The notes under the pieces: generated by a model
The model's input: the letters and a program-made list of their open reading frames with translations, nothing else
The model's database searches: none
Told to the model about the DNA's origin: nothing
NCBI GenBank assembly: GCA_023101725.1
Contig: JALJCO010012624.1
Span: 55,100-119,099 of the forward strand
Direction: 5' to 3'
DNA from: Atherinomorus stipes
Taxonomy: Eukaryota > Chordata > Actinopteri > Atheriniformes > Atherinidae
DNA length: 64,000 bases
Translations under genes and position numbers: made by a program
In this document: positions 34,111 to 47,345 of the stretch, in pieces
How positions within the stretch are numbered: position 1 is the first letter of the stretch
Layout: the number at the start of each line of letters is the position of its first letter

Positions 34111-34420
34111 CAATATTGGCTTGTTTTTTTGTTTTTTTTTACCAATATATGATATGCCGATATTGTCCAACTCTTAATTTCTGATATAAACCGATACGGA
34201 TCTCCGCAGACAACTGTGAGGATGCATCTGTCAAAGTCTGAGAGATACTACTATATTCTGCTCCGAGAGTAAAGATCCCAAAATCTCCTGAACTCAGCCA
34301 GAGAAGTTCATGTTGGACATCTGGTTGCCAGATAAAAAAATTGATACTGACATTTTCCCATATCACATTTTATTGTCGATATTGGCCGAAAATGTTGGGA
34401 GGCTCATAATATTGGCCATT
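34111..34420. mobile_element. Possible decayed hAT-like MITE
   Basis: CAATATTGGC at one end, GATATGCCGATATTG and AACCGATACGG inside, and GTCGATATTGGCCGAA and AATATTGGCCA at the other end. Clusters of GATATTGGCC words are typical of fish hAT-type MITEs with CCGATA-rich ends. No clear target duplication was found, so this is tentative. Confidence 0.35.
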
Positions 34421-35169
34421 TCCAGTGAAAACAGTAGAAAGTGAAGCAAAAGCCTCGCGAGTGACTGACTAAGCAACAGCAGTGAATAAAACTGTTTTAA
34501 GAATAAATCAGACACGTCTGCTGGAGCAATTTTTCTAAATAACTGTTTATCGTAAATGTTCTGGAAGACGTTCAATAACCTCTGGTTTTCAGATGTTTAA
34601 GTGAATAAAATTATCTTTAACAGCAGTTTCTCTTCACCCAGCATGAGTTAAAGTGGAAATGAAATGTTCAACCAAACGAACTGTACTTACTAGACTGAGT
34701 CCTGGTCTGATCAATAATTATATACCAAACATGAAAAATAGAAGCATATACGAGAAAAAAGTTGCAAAGTTTTATGTTTTTAGGACAAGGGCGCCGCCAT
34801 GTTGCAGTTTTCTAAGCTCTGACATCACCAGGTTGGTTAGTCCTGCGGTCCTGAATGAGTGTCCTCTGTCCGGTCCACAAATAGAAAGACAACAGCTGAA
34901 TGACGGAGACTGGTGATCCAAAGGAGAAGAAAAGACAAAAGGAACCACTACTTTATCCTCCTGGTCTAAAAGCAAGTTTTCCAAAGTTTAAGCTGAAGAT
35001 AGAACAGTTAACAACCTCCATCTGAACCAGAAACCGGTCCTGCTGCTGCTGGAACCTCCCTGACTCCAGATCATGAGGTGAGAATTTTCTAGAGAAAATG
35101 AGGAAAATGATCAGGAGACCTGGAGTCTGGTAGCAAGAGATCCTCAGACGAAAGCCTGCAGCTGCTCTG
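34421..35169. other. Spacer with a YY1-like word
   Basis: No gene was recognised. GCGCCGCCATGTTG at about 34791-34804 resembles the reverse complement of a YY1 site (CAACATGGCGGC). Otherwise the sequence is unremarkable. Confidence 0.35.
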
Positions 35170-36448
35170 AGTGTTTTAATATCACAGCCAGTGACATCCA
35201 CTCACCGACCAGACCGGTCTGCAGCATCAGTCTGTACCAGCATCAGTACGTACCAGCATCAGTACGTACCAACATCAGTATGTACCAACATCAGTATGTA
35301 CCAACATCAGTACGTACCAGCGTCAGTACGTACGTACCAGCGTCAGTACGTACCAACATCAGTACGTACCAACATCAGTATGAACCAGCGTCAGTACGGA
35401 CCAGCATCAGTACGTACCAGCGTAAGTACGTACCAGCGTCAGTACATACCAGCGTCAGTACGGACCAGCATCAGTAAGTACCAGCATCAGTACGTACCAG
35501 CATCAGTACGTACCAGCGTCATTACATACCAGCGTCAGTACGGACCAGCGTCAGTACGTACCAGCGTCAGTACGGACCAGCATCAGTACGTACCAGCATC
35601 AGTACGTACCAACATCAGTACCTACCAACATCAGTACGTACCAACATCAGTACGTACCAGCATCAGTACTTACCAGCATCAGTACAGACCAGCATCAGTA
35701 CGTACCAACATCAGTATGTACAAACATCAGTACGTACCAGCATCAGTACGTACCAACATCAGTATGTACCAACATCAGTACGTACCAGCATCAGTACGTA
35801 CCAGCATCAGTACAGACCAGCATCAGTACGGACCAACATCAGTATGTACCAACATCAGTATGTACCAACATCAGTACAGACCAGCATCAGTACAGACCAG
35901 CATCAGTACGTACCAACATCAGTACGTACCAGCATCTGAACGTACCAGCATCAGTGCGTACCAACATCAGTATGTACCAACATCAGTACGTACCAGCATC
36001 AGTACGTACCAGCATCTGTACGTACCAGCATCCAGTTTGTACCAACATCAGTACGTACCAGCATCAGTACATACCAGCATCAATACTACGTACCAGCGTC
36101 AATACATACCAGCGTCAGTACATACCAGCGTCAGTACGGACCAGCGTCAGTACGGACCAGCATCAGTACATACCAACATCAGTACGTACTTACGTCAGTA
36201 CGTACCAACGTCAGTACGTACCAGCGTCAGTACATACCAGCGTCAGTACATACCAGCATCAGTACGTACCAACGTCAGTACGTACCAGCGTCAGTACGTA
36301 CCAGCGTCAGCGTCAGTACTGACCAGCGTCAGTACTGACCAGCGCCAGTACGTACCAACATCAGTACGTACCAGCATCAGTACGTACCAGCATCAGTACG
36401 TAACAGCATCAGTACGTAACAGCATCAGTACGTAGACGCGTCAGTACG
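35170..36448. repeat. First copy of a 1,279-bp tandem duplication
   Basis: Starts with unique-looking sequence GTGTTTTAATATCACAGCC to AGACCGGTCTGCAGCATC (35171-35227), then about 76 satellite units. The same leader and the same variant order recur from 36450. The copy ends in ACGTAGACGCGTCAGTACGT. Confidence 0.9.
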
Positions 36449-37727
36449 TGTGTTTTAATATCACAGCCAGTGACATCCACTCACCGACCAGACCGGTCTG
36501 CAGCATCAGTCTGTACCCAGCATCAGTACGTACCAGCATCAGTACGTACCAACATCAGTATGTACCAACATCAGTATGTACCAACATCAGTACGTACCAG
36601 CGTCAGTACGTACGTACCAGCGTCAGTACGTACCAACATCAGTACGTACCAACATCAGTATGAACCAGCGTCAGTACGGACCAGCATCAGTACGTACCAG
36701 CGTAAGTACGTACCAGCGTCAGTACATACCAGCGTCAGTACGGACCAGCATCAGTAAGTACCAGCATCAGTACGTACCAGCATCAGTACGTACCAGCGTC
36801 ATTACATACCAGCGTCAGTACGGACCAGCGTCAGTACGTACCAGCGTCAGTACGGACCAGCATCAGTACGTACCAGCATCAGTACGTACCAACATCAGTA
36901 CCTACCAACATCAGTACGTACCAACATCAGTACGTACCAGCATCAGTACTTACCAGCATCCAGTACAGACCAGCATCCAGTACGTACCAACATCAGTATG
37001 TACAAACATCAGTACGTACCAGCATCAGTACGTACCAACATCAGTATGTACCAACATCAGTACGTACCAGCATCAGTACGTACCAGCATCAGTACAGACC
37101 AGCATCAGTACGGACCAACATCAGTATGTACCAACATCAGTATGTACCAACATCAGTACAGACCAGCATCAGTACAGACCAGCATCAGTACGTACCAACA
37201 TCCAAGTACGTACCAGCATCTGAACGTACCAGCATCAGTGCGTACCAACATCAGTATGTACCAACATCAGTACGTACCAGCATCAGTACGTACCAGCATC
37301 TGTACGTACCAGCATCAGTTTGTACAACATCAGTACGTACCAGCATCCAGTACGTACCAGCATCAATACTACGTACCAGCGTCAATACATACCAGCGTCA
37401 GTACATACCAGCGTCAGTACGGACCAGCGTCAGTACGGACCAGCATCAGTACATACCAACATCAGTACGTACTTACGTCAGTACGTACCAACGTCAGTAC
37501 GTACCAGCGTCAGTACATACCAGCGTCAGTACATACCAGCATCAGTACGTACCCCAACGTCAGTACGTACCAGCGTCAGTACGTACCAAGCGTCAGCGTC
37601 AGTACTGACCAGCGTCAGTACTGACCAGCGCCAGTACGTACCAACATCAGTACGTACCAGCATCAGTACGTACCAGCATCAGTACGTAACAGCATCAGTA
37701 CGCTAACAGCATCAGTACGTACAACGT
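36449..37727. repeat. Second copy of the 1,279-bp duplication
   Basis: Repeats the leader (36450-36506) and the whole variant order of the first copy. Differences are mainly single-base insertions or losses (TACCCAGC for TACCAGC, CATCCAG for CATCAG, TACCCCAACG for TACCAACG, GTACAACATC for GTACCAACATC), with almost no substitutions. The copy is therefore very young, or it is a duplicated assembly segment with poorer consensus. Confidence 0.85.
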
Positions 37728-40559
37728 CAGTACGTAGCAGCATCAGTACGTACCAGCATCAGTTTGTACCAACATCAGTACAAACCAACATCAGTACGTT
37801 GCAGCATCAGTACGTAACAGCATCAGTACGTACCAACATCAGTATGTACCAGCGTCAGTACGTACCAGCGTCAGTACGTAGCAGCATCAGTACGTACCAG
37901 CGTCAGTACGTACCAGGGTCAGTACGTACCAGCGTCAGTACGTACCAGCATCAGTACGTACCAACATCAGTACATATCTACATCAGTCCGTTGCAGCATC
38001 AGTACGTAAAAGCATCAGTACGTACCACCATTAGTACGTAGCAGCATCAGTATGTAGCAGCATCAGTACGTACCAGGGTCAGTACATACCAGCGTCAGTA
38101 CGGACCAGCATCAGTACATACCAGCATCAGTACGTAGCAGCGTCATAACATACCAGCATCAGTACGGACCAGCATCAGTACGTACCAGCATCAGTACGTA
38201 CCAGCATCAGTACATAGCAGCATCAGTACGTACCAGCATCAGTACGTACCAACGTCATTACATACCAGCGTCAGTACGGACCAGCGTCAGTACGTACCAG
38301 CATCAGTACGGACCAGCATCAGTACGTACCAACACCAGTACGTACCAACATCAGTACCTACCAACATCAGTACGTACCAACATCAGTACGTACCAGCATC
38401 AGTACTTACCAGCATCAGTACAGACCAGCATCAGTACGTACCAACATCAGTATGTACCAAACATCAGTACGTACCAGCATCAGTACGTACCAACATCAGT
38501 ATGTACTAACATCAGTACGTACAAGCATCAGTACGTACCAGCATCAGTACAGACCAGCATCAGTACGTACCAACATCAGTATGTACCAACATCAGTACAG
38601 ACCAGCATCAGTACAGACCAGCATCAGTACAGACCAGCATCAGTACGTACCAACATCAGTATGTACCAACATCAGTACGTACCCAGCATCTGAACGTACC
38701 AGCATCAGTACGTACCAACATCAGTATGTACCAACATCAGTATGTACCAGCATCAGTAGGTACCAGCATCAGTACGTACCAACATCAGTTTGTACCAACA
38801 TCAGTACGTACCAGCATCAGTACGTACCAGCATCAGTACGTACCAGCATCAATACTACGTACCAGCGTCAATACATACCAGCGTCAGTATGGACCAGCAT
38901 CAGTACGGACCAGCATCAGTACATACCAACATCAGTATGTACCAACATCAGTACGTACCAGCGTCAGTACGTACCAGCATCAGTACGTACCAACGTCAGT
39001 ACGTACCAGCGATCAGTACGTACCAACGTCAGTACGTACCAGCGTCAGTACGTACCAGCGTCAGTTCTGACCAGCGTCAGTACTGACCAGCGTCAGTACG
39101 TACCAACATCAGTACGTACCAGCATCAGTACGTACCAGCATCAGTACGTACCAACATTCTTACGTAGCAGCATCAAAGCGTAGCAGCATCAGTACGTACC
39201 AGCGTCAGTACGGACCAGCATCAGTACGTACCAACATCAGTGCATACCTACATCATTCCGTTGCAGCATCAGTACGTAACAGCATCAGTACGTAGCAGCA
39301 TCAGTACGTACCTGCATCAGTTTGTACCAGCATCAGTACAAACCAACATCAGTACGTTGCAGCATCAGTATGTAGCAGCATCAGTACGTACCAACATTAG
39401 TACGTACCAACATCAGTACGTACAAACATCAGTTTGTACCAACATCAGTATTTACCAACATCAGTACCTACTAGCATCAGTACGTACCAGCATCAGTACG
39501 TACCAGCATCAGTACGTACCAACATCAGTTTGTACCAACATCAGTACATACCAGCATCAGTACGTACCGGCGTCAGTACGTAGCAGCATCAGTACGTACC
39601 AGCATCAGTACATACCAGCGTCATAACATACCAGCGTCAGGACGGACCAGCATCAGTACGTACCAGCATCAGTACGTACCAGCGTCATTACATACCAGCG
39701 TCAGTACGGACCAGCGTCAGTACGTACCAGCGTCCAACATCAGTACGTACCAACATCAGTACGTACCAGCATCAGTACTTACCAGCATCAGTACAGACCA
39801 GCATCAGTACGTACCAACATCAGTATGTACAAACATCAGTACGAACCAGCATCAGTACGTACCAGCATCAGTACATACCAACATCAGTATGTACCAACAT
39901 CAGTACGTACCAGCATCAGTACAGACCAGCATCAGTACGTACCAACATCAGTACGTACCAACATCAGTATGTACCAACATCAGTACAGACCAGCATCAGT
40001 ACAGACCAGCATCAGTACGTACCAACATCAGTATGTACCAGCATCAATACGTACCAGCGTCAATACATACCAGCGTCAGTACATACCAGCGTCAGTACAT
40101 ACCAGCATCAGTACATACCAACATCAGTACGTACCAGCGTCAGTACATACCAGCGTCAGTACGTACCAACGTCAGTACGTACCAGCATCAGTACGGACCA
40201 GCGTCAGTATGGACCAGCGTCAGTACGTACCAACATCAGTACATACCAGCATCAGTACGTACCAGCATCAGTACGTAACAGCATCAGTACGTAGCAGCAT
40301 CAGTTCGTACCAGCATCAGTATGTACCAGCATCAGTACCTACCAGCGTCAGTACGTACCAGCGTCAGTACGTACCAGCGTCAGTACGTACCAGCGTCAGT
40401 ACGTACCAGCGTCAGTACGTACCAGCATCAGTACGTACCAACATCAGTACATATCTACATCAGTCCGTTGCAGCATCAGTACGTAACAGCATCAGTACGT
40501 ACCAGCATTCGTACGTAGCAGCATCAGAGCGTAGCACCATCAGTACGTACCAGCGTCAG

Positions 40560-43250
40560 TACGGACCAGCATCAGTACGTACCAACATCAGTGCATACCT
40601 ACATCATTCCGTTGCAGCATCAGTACGTAACAGCATCAGTACGTAGCAGCATCAGTACGTACCTGCATCAGTTTGTACCAGCATCAGTATAAACCAACAT
40701 CAGTACGTTGCAGCATCAGTATGTAGCAGCATCAGTTCGTACCAACATTAGTACGTACCAACATCAGTACGTACAAACATCAGTTTGTACCAACATCAGT
40801 ATGTACCAACATCAGTACTTACTAGCATCAGTTTGTACCAGCATCAGTACGTACCAGCATCAGTACGTACCAGCATCAGTTTGTACCAACATCAGTACAT
40901 ACCAGCATCAGTACATACCAGCATCAGTACGTACCAGCGTCAGTACGTAGCAGCATTAGTACGTACCAGCATCAGTACGTACCAGCGTCATAAAATACCA
41001 GCTTCAGTACGGACCAGCATCAGCACGTACCAGCATCAGTACGTAGCAGCATCAGTACGTAGCAGCATCAGTACGTACCAGCATCAATACTACGTACCAG
41101 CGTCAATACATACCAGCGTCAGTATGGACCAGCATCAGTACGGACCAGCATCAGTACATACCAACATCAGTATGTACCAACATCAGTACGTACCAGCGTC
41201 AGTACGTACCAGCATCAGTACGTACCAACGTCAGTACGTACCTGCGTCAGTACGTACCAACGTCAGTACGTACCAGCGTCAGTACGTACCAGCGTCAGTT
41301 CTGACCAGCGTCAGTACTGACCAGCGTCAGTACGTACCAACATCAGTACGTACCAGCATCAGTACGTACCAGCATCAGTACGTAACAGCAACAGTACGTA
41401 GCAGCATCAGTACGTAGCAGCATCAGTACGTACCAGCATCCAGTTTGTACCAGCATCAGTACAAACCAACATCAGTACGTTGCAGCATCAGTACGTGGCA
41501 GCATCAGTACGTACCAACATCAGTACGTACCAACATCAGTTCGTACCAGCATCAGTATGTACCAGCATCAGTACCTACCAGCGACAGTACGTACCAGCGT
41601 CAGTACGTACCAGCGTCAGTACGGAGCAGCATCAGTACGTACCAGCGTCAGTACGTACCAGGGTCAGTACGTACCAGCGTCAGTACGTACCAGCATCAGT
41701 ACGTACCAACATCAGTACATATCTACATCAGTCCGTTGCAGCATCAGTACGTAACAGCATCAGTACGTACCAGCATTCGTACGTAGCATTATCAGAGCGT
41801 AGCAGCATCAGTACGTACCAGCGTCAGTACGGACCAGCATCAGTACGTACCAACATCAGTGCATACCTACATCATTCCGTTGCAGCATCAGTACGTAACA
41901 ACATCAGTACGTAGCAGCATCAGTACGTACCTGCATCAGTTTGTACCAGCATCAGTACAAACCAACATCAGTACGTTGCAGCATCAGTATGTAGCAGCAT
42001 CAGTACGTACGAACATTAGTACGTACCAACATCAGTACGTACAAACATCAGTTTGTACCAACATCAGTATGTACCAACATCAGTACTTACTAGCATCAGT
42101 ACGTACCAGCATCAGTACGTACCAGCATCAGTACGTACCAACATCAGTTTGTACCAACATCAGTACATACCAGCATCAGTACGTACCAACGTCAGTACGT
42201 ACCAACGTCAGTACGTACCAGTGTCAGCGTCAGTACTGACCAGCGTCAGTACTGACCAGCGTCAGTACGTACCAACATCAGTACGTACCAGCATCAGTAC
42301 GTACCAGCATCAGTACGTAACAGCATCAGTACGTAACAGCATCAGTACGTAGCAGCGTCAGTACGTAGCAGCATCAGTACGTAGCAGCATCAGTACGTAC
42401 CAGCATCAGTTTGTACCAACATCAGTACAAACCAACATCAGTACGTTGCAGCATCAGTACGTAACAGCATCAGTACGTACCAACATCAGAATGTACCAGC
42501 GTCAGTACGTACCAGCGTCAGTACGTAGCAGCATCAGTACGTACCAGCGTCAGTACATACCAGGGTCAGTACGTACCAGCGTCAGTACGTACCAGCATCA
42601 GTACGTACCAACATCAGTACGTACCAACATCAGTACATATCTACATCAGTCCGTTGCAGCATCAGTACGTAAAAGCATCAGTACGTACCAGCATTAGTAC
42701 GTAGCAGCATCAGTACGTAGCAGCATCAGTACGTACCAGGGTCAGTACATACCAGCGTCAGTACGGACCAGCATCAGTACATACCAGCATCAGTACGTAG
42801 CAGCATCAGTACGTACCAGCATCGGTACATAGCAGCATCAGTACGTACCAGCATCAGTACGTACCAGCGTCACAACATACCAGCGTCAGTACGGACCAGC
42901 ATCAGTACGTACCAGCATCAGTACGTAGCAGCATCAGTACGTACCAGCATCAGTACGTACCAGCGTCATTACATACCAGCGTCAGTACGGACCAGCGTCA
43001 GTACGTACCAGCGTCAGTACGGACCAGCATCAGTACGTACCAACACCAGTACGTACCAACATCAGTACCTACCAACATCAGTACGTACCAACATCAGTAC
43101 GTACCAGCATCAGTACTTACCAGCATCAGTACAGACCAGCATCAGTACGTACCAACATCAGTATGTACAAACATCAGTACGTACCAGCATCAGTACGTAC
43201 CAACATCAGTATGTACTAACATCAGTACGTACAAGCATTAGTACGTACCA
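40560..43250. repeat. Large duplicated block in the 16-bp satellite (copy 1)
   Basis: Matches 49020-51700 at a shift of about 8,446-8,461 bp. A shared private variant, CGTAGCATTATCAGAGCG, lies at 41772 and 50232. The order of the AGTGCATACC, ACATATCTAC and ATCAATACTACG landmark units is also the same. The shift drifts by a few bases, showing small indels. Confidence 0.7.
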
Positions 43251-46239
43251 GCATCAGTACAGACCAGCATCAGTACGTACCAACATCAGTATGTACCAAC
43301 ATCAGTACAGACCAGCATCAGTACAGACCAGCATCAGTTCAGACCAGCATCAGTACGTACCAACATCAGTATGTACCGACATCAGTACGTACCAGCATCT
43401 GAACATACCAGCATCAGTACGTACCAACATCAGTATGTACCAACATCAGTATGTACCAGCATCAGTACGTACCAGCATCAGTACGTACCAACATCAGTTT
43501 GTACCAACATCAGTACGTACCAGCATCAGTACGTACCAGCATCAATACTACGTACCAGCGTCAATACATACCAGCGTCAGTATGGACGAGCATCAGTACG
43601 GACCAGCATCAGTACATACCAACATCAGTATGTACCAACATCAGTACGTACCAGCGTCAGTATGTACCAGCATCAGTACGTACCAACGTCAGTACGTACC
43701 AGCGTCAGTACGTACCAACGTCAGTACGTACCAGCGTCAGTACGTACCAGCGTCAGTTCTGACCAGCGTCAGTACTGACCAGCGTCAGTACGTACCAACA
43801 TCAGTACGTACCAGCATCAGTACGTACCAGCATCAGTACTTAACAGCATCAGTACGTAGCAGCATCAGTATGTACCAACATCAGTACGTACCAACATCAG
43901 TTCGTACCAGCATCAGTATGTACCAGCATCAGTACCTACCAGCGACAGTACGTACCAGCGTCAGTACGTACCAGCGTCAGTACTGGAGCAGCATCAGTAC
44001 GTACCAGCGTCAGTACGTACCAGGGTCAGTACGTACCAGCGTAGTACGTACCAGCATCAGTACGTACCAACATCAGTACATATCTACATCAGTCCGTTGC
44101 AGCATCAGTACGTAACAGCATCAGTACGTACCAGCATTCGTACGTAGCAGCATCAGAGCGTAGCAGCATCAGTACGTACCAGCGTCAGTACGGATCAGCA
44201 TTAGTACGTACCAACATCAGTGCATACCTACATCATTCCGTTGCAGCATCAGTACGTAACAGCATCAGTACGTAGCAGCATCAGTACGTACCTGCATCAG
44301 TTTGTACCAGCATCAGTACAAACCAACATCAGTACGTTGCAGCATCAGTATGTAGCAGCATCAGTACGTACCAACATTAGTACGTACCAACATCAGTACG
44401 TACAAACATTAGTTTGTACCAACATCAGTATGTACCAACATCAGTACTTACTAGCATCAGTACGTACCAGCATCAGTACGTACCAGCATCAGTACGTACC
44501 AACATCAGTTTGTATCAACATCAGTACATACCAGCATCAGTACGTACCAGCGTCATAACATACCAGCGTCAGGACGGACCAGCATCAGTACGTACCAGCA
44601 TCAGTACGTACCAGCATCAGTACGTAGCAGCATCAGTACGTACCAGCATCAGTACGTACCAGCGTCATTACATACCAGCGTCAGTACGGACCAGCGTCAG
44701 TACGTACCATCGTCAGTACGGACTAGCATCAGTACGTACCAACATCAGTACGTACCAACATCAGTACGTACCAACATCAGTACGTACCAGCATCAGTACT
44801 TACCAGCATCAGTACAGACCAGCATCAGTACGTACCAACATCAGTATGTACAAACATCAGTACAAACCAGCATCAGTACGTACCAGCATCAGTACATACC
44901 AACATCAGTATGTACCAACATCAGTACGTACCAGCATCAGTACAGACCAGCATCAGTACGTACCAACATCAGTACGTACCAACATCAGTATGTACCAACA
45001 TCAGTACAGACCAGCATCAGTACAGACCAGCATCAGTACGTACCAACATCAGTATGTACCAACATCAGTACGTACCAGCATCTGTACGTACCAGCATCAG
45101 TACGTACCAACATCAGTATGTACCAACATCAGTACGTACCAGCATCAGTACGCACCAGCATCACTACGTACCAGCATCACTACGTACCAGCATCTGTACG
45201 TACCAACATCAGTTTGTACCAACATCAGTACGTACCAGCATCAGTACGTACCAGCATCAGTATGTACCAGCATCAATACGTACCAGCGTCAATACATACC
45301 AGCGTCAGTACATACCAGCGTCAGTACATACCAGCATCAGTACATACCAACGTCAGTACGTACCAGCGTCAGTACATACCAGCGTCAGTACGTACCAACG
45401 TCAGTACGTACCAGCATCAGTACGGACCAGCGTCAGTATGGACCAGCGTCAGTACGTACCAACATCAGTACATACCAGCATCAGTACGTACCAGCATCAG
45501 TACGTAACAGCATCAGTACGTAGCAGCATCAGTTCGTACCAGCATCAGTACGTACCAGCATCAGTACCTACCAGCGTCAGTACGTACCAGCGTCAGTACG
45601 TACCAGCGTCAGTACGTACCAGGGTCAGTACGTACCAGCGTCAGTACGTACCAGCATCAGTACGTACCAACATCAGTACATATCTACATCAGTCCGTTGC
45701 AGCATCAGTACGTAACAGCATCAGTACGTACCAGCATTCGTACGTAGCAGCATCAGAGCGTAGCACCATCAGTACGTACCAGCGTCAGTACGGACCAGCA
45801 TCAGTACGTACCAACATCAGTGCATACCTACATCAGTCCGTTGCAGCATCAGTACGTAACAGCATCAGTACGTAGCAGCATCAGTACGTACCTGCATCAG
45901 TTTGTACCAGCATCAGTACAAACCAACATCAGTACATTGCAGCATCAGTATGTAGCAGCATCAGTTTGTATCAACATTAGTACGTACCAACATCAGTACG
46001 TACAAACATCAGTTTGTACCAACATCAGTATGTACCAACATAGTACTTACTGCATAGTTTGTACCAGCATCAGTACGTACCAGCATCAGTACGTACCAGC
46101 ATCAGTTTGTACCAACATCAGTACATACCAGCATCAGTACATACCAGCATCAGTACGTACCAGCGTCAGTACGTAGCAGCATCAGTACGTACCAGCATCA
46201 GTACGTACCAGCGTCATAACATACCAGCGTCAGTACGGA

Positions 46240-46430
46240 CCAGCATAGCACGTACCAGCATCAGTACGAGCATAGTACGTAGCAGCATCAGTCGTCAGCA
46301 TCATCGCAGCGCACCGCGTGGATAGTCGGACGAAGTACATACCAACAAGTTGTACCAACATCAGTACGTCAGCGAGCGCCAGCATCAGTCGTCCAACGCA
46401 GTACGTCCAGCGCAGTACTTCCAACGTCAG
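46240..46430. repeat. Degraded patch A in the 16-bp satellite
   Basis: Unit length collapses here. CATCAG becomes CATAG and GTACGTACC becomes GTCGTCC, with a GCGCACCGCGTGG word not seen in normal units. Flanks on both sides are regular. It is either true decay or unpolished consensus. Confidence 0.6.
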
Positions 46431-47184
46431 TACGTACCAGCGTCAGTACGTACCAGCGTCAGTTCTGACCAGCGTCAGTACTGACCAGCGTCAGTACGTA
46501 CCAACATCAGTACGTACCAGCATCAGTACGTACCAGCATCAGTACGTAACAGCATCAGTACGTAGCAGCATCAGTACGTAGCAGCATCAGTACGTACCAG
46601 CATCAGTTTGTACCAGCATCAGTACAAACCAACATCAGTACGTTGCAGCATCAGTACGTAGCAGCATCAGTACGTAGCAGCATCAGTACGTACCAACATC
46701 AGTACGTACCAACATCAGTTCGTACCAGCATCAGTATGTACCAGCATCAGTACCTACCAGCGACAGTACGTAGTACGTACCAGCGTCAGTACGGAGCAGC
46801 ATCAGTACGTACCAGCGTCAGTACGTACCAGGGTCAGTACGTAGCAGCATCAGTACGTACCAGCATCAGTACGTACCAGCGTCATAACATACCAGTGTCA
46901 GTACGGACCAGCATCAGCACGTACCAGCATCAGTACGTAGCAGCATCAGTACGTAGCAGCACCAGTACGTACCAGCATCAATACTACGTACCAGCGTCAA
47001 TACATACCATTGTCAGTATGGACCAGCATCAGTATGGACCAGCATCAGTACATACCAACATCAGTATGTACCAACATCAGTACGTACCAGCGTCAGTACG
47101 TACCAGCATCAGTGCGTACCAACGTCAGTACGTACCAGCGTCAGTACGTACCAACGTCAGTACGTACCAGCGTCAGTACGTACC

Positions 47185-47345
47185 AGCGCGCGCCAGCGTC
47201 AGACTGACCAGCGTCAGTCGACCAACATCAGTACGTACCAGCATCAGTACGTACAGCATCAGTCGTAACAGCATCAGTCGAGGGGGGGCGGGCGGCGGGA
47301 CGCAGCATCAGTACGTACCAACATCAGTTACCTAGGCCCAGCATC
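47185..47345. repeat. Degraded patch B in the 16-bp satellite
   Basis: Same signature as patch A: GCGCGCGCCAGCG, CAGTCGACC, AGGGGGGGCGGGCGGCGGG. It lies between regular units. Confidence 0.6.

Noticed and set aside
34791..34804. GCGCCGCCATGTTG as a YY1-driven promoter.
   Set aside because: A single imperfect word with no CpG island, transcript start signature or neighbouring gene. Similar words occur in fish repeats.
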